The translations under genes were made by a program, and so were the position numbers. Shown piece by piece: positions 50,954 to 59,359 of a stretch of DNA of 64,000 bases. The stretch's first letter is position 1. Each line of letters starts with the position of its first letter. Under the pieces are notes generated by a model. That model saw only the letters and a program-made list of their open reading frames with translations, ran no database searches and had not been told where the DNA came from. This DNA is from Micromonospora sp045209745. GTDB lineage: Bacteria > Actinomycetota > Actinomycetes > Mycobacteriales > Micromonosporaceae. Location of the stretch: NCBI RefSeq assembly GCF_045209745.1, contig NZ_CP109273.1, forward strand, positions 1,736,001-1,800,000, read 5' to 3'.

Positions 50954-51960
50954 GCGCCCCACCCTCCCCCGGCGGCACCGGGCTGACCCGTCCCACCGAC
51001 CTTCATGGACTCGTCGACCTGCCGGTGCTGCCCGGGTACCGGCGCGGTGGCGGTCAGTTCGAGGAAGACGCTCTCCAGATCGACGGCGATCGGAGCCAAC
51101 TCGCTGACGTAGAGGTTGCGCTCGGCGAGCAGCCGCGTCACCGAGGCCGGCTTGTCGACGCCGGCCAGCATCAGGTGGTCCGGGTGGCCGGTCACCCGGA
51201 TCCCCGCCTGGGTGAGCGCCTCGGTGGCCGCCGGCAGGTCGCTGACCGCTTCCAGCCGGATCCGCACCGCACCGGACGAGTGCTGCGCGAGCACCTCGTC
51301 GACCGGGCCGAACGCGACCCGCCGGCCCAGCGAGATGATGGTGACCGAGTCGCAGATCAGCTGGATCTCGCCGAGGATGTGGCTGGACAGCACCACGGTC
51401 ATCCCGGACTCGGCGAGGGTGCGCATCAGCGTGCGCATCTCCCGGATGCCGCCCGGGTCGAGGCCGTTGGCCGGCTCGTCGAGGATGAGCAGCTTCGGGT
51501 TCTTCAGCAGGGCCGAGGCCACGGCGAGCCGCTGCTTCATGCCCAACGAGTACGTCTTGACCCGCTCGCCGGACCGGTCGCGCAGCCCGACGAGCTCCAG
51601 CACCTCGTCGACCCGGGTTTGCGGCACCTCGCCCGCTCCGGCCAGCAGGGACAGCGTGTCCCGTGCCGAGAAGTGCGGGAAGAACTGCGGGCTCTCGACG
51701 ATCGCGCCGACCTGACCGGCGACTGCGGACAGCGCGTCGGGGACCTCGTGCCCCAGCAGCGCCATCCGACCGCCGTCGGGCCGGATCAGGCCGAGCAGGG
51801 TACGCAGCGTGGTGGTCTTGCCGGACCCGTTGGGGCCCAGGAAGCCGTGCACCTGCCCCGCGTCGACCCGCATGTCGAAGCCGTCGAGCGCGTTGCGGGT
51901 GCCGCGTCGACGACTCTTGTACGTCTTACGTAGACCTTCGATCTCCAGGACAGCTGGCAA
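50950..51960 (-). CDS. ABC transporter ATP-binding protein
   Basis: 336-residue ATPase with Walker A LGPNGSGKTTTLRTLLG, signature YSLGMKQRLAVASAL, Walker B LLILDEPANGLDP and switch histidine in LSSHI. The C-terminal extension (about 220-336) is typical of ABC-2-type drug or lantibiotic-like exporters. The start is TTG 51960, with GGGGGAGG six bases upstream; the ORF frame above it has no start-like site. The pair's substrate is unknown. A pair of operator-like repeats lies 40-80 bases upstream. Confidence 0.9.
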   Translation of the reverse strand: MPAVLEIEGLRKTYKSRRRGTRNALDGFDMRVDAGQVHGFLGPNGSGKTTTLRTLLGLIRPDGGRMALLGHEVPDALSAVAGQVGAIVESPQFFPHFSARDTLSLLAGAGEVPQTRVDEVLELVGLRDRSGERVKTYSLGMKQRLAVASALLKNPKLLILDEPANGLDPGGIREMRTLMRTLAESGMTVVLSSHILGEIQLICDSVTIISLGRRVAFGPVDEVLAQHSSGAVRIRLEAVSDLPAATEALTQAGIRVTGHPDHLMLAGVDKPASVTRLLAERNLYVSELAPIAVDLESVFLELTATAPVPGQHRQVDESMKVGGTGQPGAAGGGWGA

Positions 51961-51999
51961 GCTGCACCTCCCCCGATGGATGGGCGTGACAGCCGACAC

Positions 52000-52038
52000 C
52001 ATACGCGGTATGCAGACACGCGCAGTACGCGGTATGCA
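52000..52038. promoter_or_regulatory. Tandem TACGCGGTATGCA sites, candidate operator
   Basis: TACGCGGTATGCA occurs at 52002-52014 and 52026-52038, 24 bases apart. The first forms a perfect palindrome CATACGCGGTATG (52000-52012). It lies immediately upstream of the ABC ATPase start and downstream of the DeoR gene, so it probably controls the ABC operon. The regulator is unknown; no GntR or TetR gene adjoins. Confidence 0.5.
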
Positions 52039-52081
52039 TCGACGCGCCGATCGGGCTACCTCCTCGACGGAACGTGACCGC

Positions 52082-52867
52082 TCAGGCGCAGATGACGTGC
52101 ACGCCGGCAACGCGGAACGCGTCCACCACCTCGGGGGCGGCGCCGGAGTCGGTCACCAGCGTCTCCACCCGCTCCACCGGGCAGATCCGGGCGAAGGCAT
52201 GACCGCCCAACTTGGACGAATCGGCGATTATCACCACGCGCTTGGCTCGGGCCACCATCAGGTTGTTCATGGCCGCCTCCCCCTCGTGGTGGGCGGCGGC
52301 GCCGAGCTGCGGGTCGATCGCGTCCACGCCGAGCAACGCGACGTCCAGGGTGACCTCGCGCAGCAGCGCCCCGCCCAGCGGTCCGACAAGTTCGAACGAC
52401 TTCGGGCGTACCACCCCGCCGGCCACCACGACCTTCATCCGGGACCGGACCAGCAGCTCGTTGGCGATGTTCAACGCGTTGGTCACCACGGTGAGCTGCG
52501 CACCCTCGGCACTGGTGTTCAGGTCCGGTCGGACGGCGAGCGCCCTCGCCACCTCAGTGCTGGTGGTGCCGCCGTTCAGGCCGACCACGGTGCCCGGCGT
52601 GACGAGCGCGGCGGCGGCCGCGCCGATCCGCTGCTTCTCCGCCGAGTGCTTGGCCGTCTTGTAGCGCAGTGGCAGGTCATACGAGACACCGTTCGCGACG
52701 GCGCCGCCCCGGGTCCTCGTGATCATCTGCTGCTGGGCGAGCTGGTCGAAGTCACGCCGGATGGTGGCCTGGGAGACGTCCAACCGCTCGGCTGCGGCCT
52801 CGACGCTGACCCGGCCGTTGTCGGTCAGCATCTCGAGCAGGGCGTTCCATCTGGCATACCGGTCCAC
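52082..52867 (-). CDS. DeoR/GlpR family transcriptional regulator
   Basis: 261-residue repressor-type regulator. The N-terminal helix-turn-helix (about 8-60) reads EMLTDNGRVSVEAAAERLDV and SQATIRRDFDQLAQQQMI. The DeoR C-terminal sensor domain contains GLNGGTTSTEVARAL and ADSSKLGGHAF. It is divergent from the amino-sugar genes, whose product or substrate (a sugar phosphate) it likely senses. The GTG at 52867 has GGGAGGAGGG upstream. Confidence 0.92.
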   Translation of the reverse strand: MDRYARWNALLEMLTDNGRVSVEAAAERLDVSQATIRRDFDQLAQQQMITRTRGGAVANGVSYDLPLRYKTAKHSAEKQRIGAAAAALVTPGTVVGLNGGTTSTEVARALAVRPDLNTSAEGAQLTVVTNALNIANELLVRSRMKVVVAGGVVRPKSFELVGPLGGALLREVTLDVALLGVDAIDPQLGAAAHHEGEAAMNNLMVARAKRVVIIADSSKLGGHAFARICPVERVETLVTDSGAAPEVVDAFRVAGVHVICA

Positions 52868-53069
52868 CGCGGGGGCCCTCCTCCCAGTAACTGCACGGAC
52901 GGTGATTGATTGCGTGCACACTAGTGCGCGAAACTAGGCTGGCGCAAAAGACTGACCTGCGCGATCGGCCGGTCGGTTGCCACGGCCACTCGCGCTCGCG
53001 CAGAATAACGCGCGAAATGCGGGTCTAACGAGCCGTATTGCGCACCGATCGCCCCTGCGAGGAGTTCCC
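52868..53069. promoter_or_regulatory. Divergent promoter region with GCGCGAAA repeats
   Basis: 202 bases between the DeoR gene and the SIS gene. GCGCGAAA occurs at 52926-52933 and 53010-53017, the first inside CTAGT-N7-ACTAG. Repeats in both promoter halves suit a divergent regulator's operator, presumably DeoR. GAGGAG at 53059-53064 is the ribosome site of the SIS gene. Confidence 0.5.
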
Positions 53070-53504
53070 ATGGCGTACGTGGACGCGGAGATCGCGAGCC
53101 AACCCGACTGCTGGCGGGAGGCGGCCGAACTGGCCGGCGTCGTCCATGCTGACCTGCCGCGCCCCGGTGAGCGGGTCGCCGTCGTCGGTTGCGGCACGTC
53201 GTGGTTCATGGCGATGGCGTACGCGGCCCGCCGCGAGCAGGCCGCGCCCGGCCGCCTGGTCTGGGCGTTCGGCGAGCTGCCCGACGGGCTACCCGAGGAT
53301 GTGGCGGCCACCGGCGCAGCTTTCGTGCACAGCCGCACGCACGGTTGGCGCACGGTCCTGGGCAGCTGGTCCTCCGGCCGGACCCCGGTCGACCCGATGG
53401 CCGACCTGATCCTGGCCCAGCGCTTCGCGGTCGCGCTGGCGACCAGCCGGGGCCTCGACCCCGACGCGCCCCGACACCTGAGCCGGTCGGTGGTGCTGAC
53501 GTGA
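53070..53504 (+). pseudogene. SIS-domain sugar isomerase with internal in-frame deletion
   Basis: 144-residue product with an intact N-terminus (MAYVDAEIASQPDCWREAAE) and the first SIS glycine-rich motif (VAVVGCGTSWFMAMAYAARR). It also has an intact family C-terminus (VDPMADLILAQRFAVALATS, LDPDAPRHLSRSVVLT). AgaS/GlmS-like SIS proteins of this type are about 300-350 residues; the rest of the first and most of the second SIS domain appear to be missing, with the join near residues 57-61. The frame is open throughout. Good ribosome site (GAGGAG). The remnant is unlikely to be an active isomerase. Confidence 0.65.
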
Positions 53505-54472
53505 GCGACGGCGACACCGTGGGCACCGACCAGATCGTCGTCGCGCTGGACGTGGGCGGCACCGGCATGAAGTGCGCCCTGGTTCGGCCGGACGGCGTCG
53601 CGGTACGCACCGAGCGGCACCCCACCGACGCCGCGCGGGGCCCGGCCGCCGTGGTCCACACCATCCTCGACATAGCCGAAGGGCTGGCCGACAAGGCCCG
53701 CGCCGACGGGTTCGCTCCGATCGCGATCGGCATCGCCGTCCCCGGGGTGGTGGACGAGGCGCGCGGGGTCGCGGTCTGGTCGGCGAACGTGGGCTTCCGG
53801 GACGTACCCCTGCGGGACCTGGCGGTGCGGCGGCTCGGCCTGCCGGCGGCGCTCGGCCACGACGTGCGTGTCGGTGGTCTCGCCGAGGCCCGGCTCGGTG
53901 CCGGGCGCGGCACCGGGAACGTGCTCTTCGTGGCGATCGGCACCGGTATCGCCGCTGCGCACGTGGTCGACGGCACGGCCGCCGCGGGCGCCCACGGCGC
54001 CGCCGGGGAGATCGGCCACATCCTGGTACGGCCCGACGGCCCGCGCTGCGGCTGCGGTCGACCCGGCTGCCTGGAGGCGATCGCCTCGGCCGCCGCGATC
54101 GGCCGGCGCTACGCCGACCTGGCCGGCGGGACAGCCGACGCTCCGGTGACGGCGGCCGAGGTGGCCGAGCGGGCCGCAGCCGGCGAACCGCTCGCCAGCC
54201 AGGTCTGGCAGGAGGCGGTCGAGGCGCTCGCCGACGGCCTCGCCACCGGGCAGGCGCTGTTCGACGTGGCGACGATCGTGCTCGGCGGCGGCCTGGCCCA
54301 GGCCGGGGACCGGCTGCTGACCCCACTGCGGGCGGCGCTGCACGAGCGGATGACCTTCCACCGGGAGCCGCAGCTGGTCGCGGCAGCCCTCGGCGACGAG
54401 GCCGGCTGCCTCGGCGCTGCCCTGCTCGCTCTGGACGCCGTGGGCGTCCGTGACCACCAGGAGATTCGATGA
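53501..54472 (+). CDS. ROK-family sugar kinase (N-acetylglucosamine/glucose kinase type)
   Basis: 323-residue kinase of the ROK family. The phosphate-binding motif is LDVGGTGMKCAL (about 16-27), catalytic aspartate GHDV and zinc motif CGCGRPGCLE (Cys183, Cys185, Cys190). It sits in an operon with nagA, so N-acetylglucosamine or N-acetylmannosamine is the likely substrate. The GTG at 53501 overlaps the SIS stop (GTGA), and its stop overlaps nagA (ATGA). Confidence 0.88.
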   Translation: MSDGDTVGTDQIVVALDVGGTGMKCALVRPDGVAVRTERHPTDAARGPAAVVHTILDIAEGLADKARADGFAPIAIGIAVPGVVDEARGVAVWSANVGFRDVPLRDLAVRRLGLPAALGHDVRVGGLAEARLGAGRGTGNVLFVAIGTGIAAAHVVDGTAAAGAHGAAGEIGHILVRPDGPRCGCGRPGCLEAIASAAAIGRRYADLAGGTADAPVTAAEVAERAAAGEPLASQVWQEAVEALADGLATGQALFDVATIVLGGGLAQAGDRLLTPLRAALHERMTFHREPQLVAAALGDEAGCLGAALLALDAVGVRDHQEIR

Positions 54473-55578
54473 CCGTACGGGTGAACGGCCGAGTGGTGAC
54501 CCCGACCGGTGTCATCCGCCAGGGCTGCGTCGAGTGGGACGGGGATCGGATCACCGCGGTGGCCGAGTATCCGTCGGTCCGTGACGGGCACTGGATCCTG
54601 CCCGGCTTCGTCGACATGCACACACACGGCGGTGGTGGGCACACCTTCACCACCGGGGATGCCGACGAGGCCCGGGCGGCGGCCGACTTCCACCTCGCAC
54701 ACGGCACGACCACCCTGCTGGCCAGCCTGGTCAGCGCGCCCTTCCCGCTGATGCGCGCGGCCACCGAGGCGTTCGCCCCGCTGGTCGACGAGGGTGTGCT
54801 GGCGGGGGTCCACTTCGAAGGGCCCTACCTCTCCGCCACCCGCTGTGGTGCGCAGAACCCGGAGTACCTGCGCGACCCGTCGACCGACGAGCTGGCCGAG
54901 CTGATCGAGCTGGGCCGGGGCGCGATCCGGATGGTCACCCTCGCTCCGGAGCGCGATGGCGCACTGGAGGCGATCAAGCTGCTCACCGCGCAGCGGGTGG
55001 TGGCGGCGGTAGGCCACACCGACGCAACGTACGAGCAGACCCGCGCCGCGGTCGCCGCCGGCGCCAGTGTCGGCACCCACCTCTTCAACGGCATGCGGCC
55101 CGTGCATCACCGCGAGCCGGGGCCGGTGGTCGCCCTGCTCGACGCGCCCACCGTGACTTGTGAGCTGGTCGCCGACGGGGTGCACCTGCACGACGGCACG
55201 CTGACCTTCGCGACCGCGACCGCAGGCCCGGACCGGGCCGCGCTGATCACCGACGCGATGGCCGCCGCCGGAATGCCCGACGGCGAGTACGAGCTGGGCG
55301 GCCAGGCTGTCACCGTGGCCGACGGGGTGGCCCGACTCGCCCGCGACGGGGCGATCGCCGGCAGCACCCTGACCATGGACGCTGCGCTGCGGCACGCCGT
55401 GAATGCCGGAATCCCGATCTCCGACGCGGCGCGGATGGTGGCCACCACCCCGGCGCGGGCCATCGGCCTGGGCGACCGGTTGGGAGCCCTACAGGTGGGC
55501 CTTCGCGCCGATCTCGTCGTGCTGGACACCGACCTGAACGTGGTACGGGTGCTGCGCGGCGGCTCCTGGGTGGAGTGA
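54469..55578 (+). CDS. nagA: N-acetylglucosamine-6-phosphate deacetylase
   Basis: 369-residue amidohydrolase that removes acetate from GlcNAc-6-phosphate. Metal and catalytic residues are His51 and His53 (DMHTHGGGG), Glu117 (HFEGPYLS), His183 (VGHTDAT), His204 (GTHLFNGM) and Asp262 (LITDAM). The size is normal. It is last in the SIS, kinase, deacetylase operon. The product glucosamine-6-phosphate would normally go to a deaminase; the adjacent SIS gene, if intact, could have filled that role. Confidence 0.94.
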   Translation: MTVRVNGRVVTPTGVIRQGCVEWDGDRITAVAEYPSVRDGHWILPGFVDMHTHGGGGHTFTTGDADEARAAADFHLAHGTTTLLASLVSAPFPLMRAATEAFAPLVDEGVLAGVHFEGPYLSATRCGAQNPEYLRDPSTDELAELIELGRGAIRMVTLAPERDGALEAIKLLTAQRVVAAVGHTDATYEQTRAAVAAGASVGTHLFNGMRPVHHREPGPVVALLDAPTVTCELVADGVHLHDGTLTFATATAGPDRAALITDAMAAAGMPDGEYELGGQAVTVADGVARLARDGAIAGSTLTMDAALRHAVNAGIPISDAARMVATTPARAIGLGDRLGALQVGLRADLVVLDTDLNVVRVLRGGSWVE

Positions 55579-55588
55579 CGCCGGGGGC

Positions 55589-55743
55589 CTGTCGAGCTGC
55601 CCCAGATTCGGGGCAGACAGGCGAGCGAGCAGCCGGGCAGCGGGCGGGAAGCGTAGCCGACCGGTAGGCGGGGTGGGTCCAACTCCGCACGCTCGGTGTC
55701 GGCACATGGCCGCAGCCTGCCCACGTGTGGGGCAGCTCGACAG
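55589..55743. repeat. REPIN-like element A
   Basis: CTGTCGAGCTGCCCCA at 55589-55604 is exactly inverted at 55728-55743. Each end is itself a hairpin: CTGCCCC (55597-55603) with GGGGCAG (55610-55616) at the left, and CTGCCC with GGGCAG at the right. Two palindromic modules in inverted orientation around a spacer of about 100 bases is the REPIN layout. No other copy was noticed in this window. Confidence 0.6.
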
Positions 55744-55756
55744 TGCACCTAGAGAG

Positions 55757-55920
55757 CCTTTGGAGCTGAATCGTTTACGACATCAGTCTCGTCACCGGCG
55801 TCCTCGTGCACCCGACATGACCAGATGACGAGCGCCTTAGCAACCCAGGAGCGCGGGCCCAGCCGAGCCGACCGACTCAACCGACCAGGGCTGAATCGTC
55901 TACGACATCAGCTCCAAAGG
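55757..55920. repeat. REPIN-like element B
   Basis: CCTTTGGAGCTGA (55757-55769) is exactly inverted at 55908-55920. Next to each end lies a copy of an imperfect palindrome, CTGAATCGTTTACGACATCA at 55766-55785 and CTGAATCGTCTACGACATCA at 55891-55910, each followed by G. The element is 164 bases with a spacer of about 100. A third copy of the inner motif is at 28684-28704. Confidence 0.6.
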
Positions 55921-56000
55921 CAGCGGCCCAGATAGTCCGGTCGCCGAGCCGACGAGGCAACCGTATGAGCAAGCCGGACCCCGGACAACCAGGCTGGGTC

Positions 56001-57224
56001 TCAGCTCAGGCTGGGGACTTCCACGCCGAGGACGGCCTGCTCGTCGGGGCGGTGCACCAGCACGTCGGCCAGGTACGACTGGACCGCGTGGCGCATCCCG
56101 ACGTCCCGGCCGGCCTGCTCGGAGAGCAGCCACTTGTGCTCGATGATCTGCGCGAACAGCTCCTGCGGCTCCAGCTTGCGGCGCAGATGCGCGGGAACGG
56201 CCCGGACCACCGGCTCGAAGACCTCGGTGAGCCAGCGGTGCGCGGCCTGCTGCTCATCGGTCAGGTCGCTCTCCGCCCGATAGGCGTCCAGGTCGTTGAG
56301 CAGCTTCCGCGCCTGGTTCTCCTCAGCGTCCAGACCGGTCAGCCGCAGCAGCCGCCGGGTGTGGTAACCGGCGTCGACAACCTTCGGACGGACCAGGAAA
56401 CGACCATCGTCGATGGACGACATGGCCACCTCGGCCACGTCGAAGCCCAGCTCGTTGAGGCGGCGAATCCGACCCTCGATGTCGTGCCGGGCCTCCCGCT
56501 CGATGGCCTGCTCGTAGGTGATCTCGTGCCAGAGCCGCTCGTAGCGCTGCACGACCTCCTCGGAGACCACCTCCGGGTCGATGGACTCGTGCAGCAGGCC
56601 GGCGGCCTGCAGGTCCAACGCCTCGCCGAAGATGTTCACCCGGGCGATCTCCAGGTCCTCACCGCGCTGCCCGTTGGAGAGCGAGTTGTGCAACGCGCCC
56701 GTCTCCGCGTCCACCAGGTAGGCGGCGAAGGCGCCCGCGTCCCGGCGAAACAGCGTGTTCGACAGCGAGCAGTCGCCCCAGAAGAAGCCGGTCAGGTGCA
56801 TCCGCACGATCAGAGCGGCGAGCGCGTCGAGCAGTCGGCTCATCGTCTCCGACCGCAGGGTGTGCGAGAAGAGCGCCCGGTACGGCAGCGAGAACTGCAG
56901 GTGCCGCGTGATCAACACCGATTCGAGGGGCTCCCCGTCCTCGGTCTGCCGGTCGGCGACGACCGCCACCGCCTCGACCGAGGGAAAGTCGATCCGCTCC
57001 AGGGCCCGGAGCAGGTCGTACTCCCGCTCGGCGATCCGCTCGCGAGTCTCCTTGAACGCGTAGACGTACTCACCGAGCCGGACGAACCGGACGATGTGTC
57101 GGGAGATGCCCTGCGGCAAGGCCACCAGATGTTGGGCAGGCCACTCCTCCAGCGGTGTCGACCAGGGCAGGTCGAGCAGCGCCGGGTCGACGAGGGCAGA
57201 TGTGATCCGCACGGGCACAAGCAT
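56001..57224 (-). CDS. DUF4032 protein with RIO/LPS-kinase-like fold
   Basis: 407-residue cytosolic protein conserved in actinobacteria. The first 240 residues have a kinase-like core: RHIVRFVRLGEYVYAFKET (ATP-lysine position), HLTGFFWGDCSLSNTLF (catalytic-loop HxD-like, reading WGDCSLSN) and YLVDAETGAL (metal-binding DxE). The C-terminal half is DUF4032. Function and substrate are unknown; kinase activity is inferred from those motifs. The start is ATG 57224 after GGGGGG. Confidence 0.85.
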   Translation of the reverse strand: MLVPVRITSALVDPALLDLPWSTPLEEWPAQHLVALPQGISRHIVRFVRLGEYVYAFKETRERIAEREYDLLRALERIDFPSVEAVAVVADRQTEDGEPLESVLITRHLQFSLPYRALFSHTLRSETMSRLLDALAALIVRMHLTGFFWGDCSLSNTLFRRDAGAFAAYLVDAETGALHNSLSNGQRGEDLEIARVNIFGEALDLQAAGLLHESIDPEVVSEEVVQRYERLWHEITYEQAIEREARHDIEGRIRRLNELGFDVAEVAMSSIDDGRFLVRPKVVDAGYHTRRLLRLTGLDAEENQARKLLNDLDAYRAESDLTDEQQAAHRWLTEVFEPVVRAVPAHLRRKLEPQELFAQIIEHKWLLSEQAGRDVGMRHAVQSYLADVLVHRPDEQAVLGVEVPSLS

Positions 57225-57313
57225 GACTGGTGCCCCCCGCATCCGCCTCTCATCGTGGCTGGGCACACAGCGCGGGACGCCACAGCCTCGCGTCGGGCCG
57301 GTAGCGTGGTCGC

Positions 57314-58081
57314 GTGCCCAAACCCACGGCGGTACGACGTGACCTGCGGCTACGGCCTGTCCGCCCGGCCGGCTGGTGGTTCGACGCGCTGCTGCTGGTC
57401 GGGTTGGTCGGGTTGACGGTGGCGCTCACCGCCGACCAGCTCTTCGGGCTGGACCGGGCGGTCGCCGACTGGGCCGACGGGCACCGCCCGACGGTCGCCT
57501 ACTGGGTGGCCCGGGTGTTCAACCTGCTCGGCCAGGGCACCCCGCTGACCTTGATCGCCGCCGGGCTGGGCGTGTTGCTGGCCGTCCGGCTGCGGTCGGT
57601 GCGGCCGATCCTGCCGCCGGTGGTCGGGTTCGTGCTGACCTACCTGACGATCGGTCCGCTCAAGGTCTGGACGGCCCGGGCGGCACCGAGCGCCAGCGTC
57701 AAAGAGCCGTTCCTGACGCCCGAGCAGACCCTGCCGCTGTTCCACGACGACCTTCCAGTCCGATACGCCCAGTCCTACCCGTCGGGGCACGTCGCCAACG
57801 CCATCGTCTGGTACGGCGTCATCGCGCTGCTCCTCGCCCCGCTGGCCCTCAGCTTCGGCCGGCAACTGCCCGCCCGACTCGTCACCGTGATCCGCATCGT
57901 GCCGCCGCTGGTCGTCCTCACCACCACCACCTACCTGGGCTGGCACTGGCTGACCGACTCGGTGGCCGGGCTGCTCCTCGGGCTGCTGCTGGACCGGCTG
58001 CTGCACCGGGCGCCCTGGGATGATCTGCCACTCCCCGACCGGCTACGCGAATGGGACCGGCCGTTCACCTCGTACACCTAG
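57314..58081 (+). CDS. PAP2-family phosphatase
   Basis: 255-residue membrane protein with about five helices. The phosphatase motifs are KVWTARAAPS (KxxxxxxRP-like, degenerate at the second position), YPSGHVAN (PSGH) and TYLGWHWLTDSVAG (last histidine and aspartate). Such enzymes remove phosphate from lipid or sugar phosphates at the outer membrane face. The start is GTG 57314. It ends 11 bases before the permease gene. Confidence 0.87.
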   Translation: MPKPTAVRRDLRLRPVRPAGWWFDALLLVGLVGLTVALTADQLFGLDRAVADWADGHRPTVAYWVARVFNLLGQGTPLTLIAAGLGVLLAVRLRSVRPILPPVVGFVLTYLTIGPLKVWTARAAPSASVKEPFLTPEQTLPLFHDDLPVRYAQSYPSGHVANAIVWYGVIALLLAPLALSFGRQLPARLVTVIRIVPPLVVLTTTTYLGWHWLTDSVAGLLLGLLLDRLLHRAPWDDLPLPDRLREWDRPFTSYT

Positions 58082-58092
58082 GATTTTGGCCC

Positions 58093-59331
58093 ATGGCTCA
58101 ACTGGCGCGGCGGCTCGGCGTACCCGACGCGGTTGTCATCGGGTTGGGCTCGATGCTCGGCGCGGGCGTCTTCGTGGTCTTCGGGCCGGCCGCGGCGGCG
58201 GCCGGCGGCGCCGGCCTGCTGCCCGCGCTGGTGCTCGCCGGTTTCATCGCCTACTGCAACGCGACCAGCTCGGCGCGGCTGGCCGCCCGCTACCCGGAAT
58301 CCGGCGGCACCTACGTCTACGGCCGGGAGCGCCTCGGGCCGTTCTCCGGGTTCCTGGCCGGCTGGGGCTTTGTTGTCGGCAAGACCGCGAGCTGCGCGGC
58401 GATGGCGTTGACCATCGGGGCGTACCTGTGGCCGGGACAGGCCCGGCTGGTCGCGGTCGGCGCGGTGCTCGCGGTGACCGCCGTGAACCTGCGCGGCATC
58501 GGCAAGACGGCCACCATGACCAGAGCGCTGGTCGCGCTGGTGCTCGTGGTGCTGACCCTGGTCGCGGTCGTCGGCGTGGCGGGCGGGCCGGTGCACCTGG
58601 ATCGGCTGACCGACCCCGGCGGCTCCGCCCGGGGCGTGCTCACCGCCGCTGGGCTGCTCTTCTTCGCCTTCGCCGGGTACGCCCGGATCGCCACGCTCGG
58701 CGAGGAGGTTCGTGACCCACAGCGGACCATCCCCCGCGCGGTGCCGCTGGCGCTCGGGGTGGTGCTCGTGATCTACCTGGTGCTGGCCGTGATCACACTC
58801 GGCGTGCTCGGCGCCGACCGGCTGGCCGGTTCCGTCGCGCCCCTGGTCGACGTGGTGACCGCCGCCGGGCTGCCCGGCCTGGCCTGGGTGGTGCGCGCCG
58901 GGGCCACGATCGCGGTCACCGGGGTGCTGCTGTCCCTGGTCGCCGGAGTCGGCCGCACCACGCTCGCGATGGGCCGCCGCCGTGACCTGCCCGGTGCGCT
59001 GGCCGCCGTGCACCAGGTGCACCAGGTGCCGCACCGTGCCGAGCTGGCGGTCGCCGCCGTGGTGATCCTGGTGGTGCTGCTCGGTGACGTACGAAACGCG
59101 ATCGGCTTCTCCAGCTGCACGGTGCTCGTCTACTACGCGATCACTAACGCGTCGGCGCTCACGCTGGGGCGGGAGCCTGGCCGGCGGCTGCCGGTCCAGG
59201 TGCTCGCCGGCCTGGGGCTGGTCGGCTGCCTGGTGCTCGCGGTCAACCTGCCGCTGGGCAGCACCCTCGCGGGCTTCGGCGTGCTCGCCGCTGGCGCCGC
59301 CGGGTACGCGCTGCGCTCCGCGCGCCGGTGA
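58093..59331 (+). CDS. APC-family amino acid permease
   Basis: 412-residue transporter with about twelve helices. The family start VIGLGSMLGAGVFVVFGPAA (the GxGxxxGxG-like TM1) is clear, as are RYPESGGTYVYGRERLGP and LFFAFAGYARIATLGEEVRDPQRTIPRAV. The C-terminal helices are complete. The substrate is not inferable. The ATG at 58093 lies directly after the PAP2 stop. Confidence 0.9.
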   Translation: MAQLARRLGVPDAVVIGLGSMLGAGVFVVFGPAAAAAGGAGLLPALVLAGFIAYCNATSSARLAARYPESGGTYVYGRERLGPFSGFLAGWGFVVGKTASCAAMALTIGAYLWPGQARLVAVGAVLAVTAVNLRGIGKTATMTRALVALVLVVLTLVAVVGVAGGPVHLDRLTDPGGSARGVLTAAGLLFFAFAGYARIATLGEEVRDPQRTIPRAVPLALGVVLVIYLVLAVITLGVLGADRLAGSVAPLVDVVTAAGLPGLAWVVRAGATIAVTGVLLSLVAGVGRTTLAMGRRRDLPGALAAVHQVHQVPHRAELAVAAVVILVVLLGDVRNAIGFSSCTVLVYYAITNASALTLGREPGRRLPVQVLAGLGLVGCLVLAVNLPLGSTLAGFGVLAAGAAGYALRSARR

Positions 59332-59359
59332 CCTGAGCAGGCCACCGGCGACCAGGGGG

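Larger units (their letters stand above)
55579..56000. other. Gene-free region with two repeat elements
   Basis: 422 bases between nagA and the DUF4032 gene hold no credible ORF. Instead two consecutive elements with palindromic ends occupy 55589-55743 and 55757-55920, as listed separately. Confidence 0.7.

Noticed and set aside
55766..55911. Calling the paired motifs simply two LacI operators
   Set aside because: No LacI gene or regulated promoter adjoins and the outer exact inverted ends are better explained by a repeat element; the operator idea is kept as an alternative in the findings.
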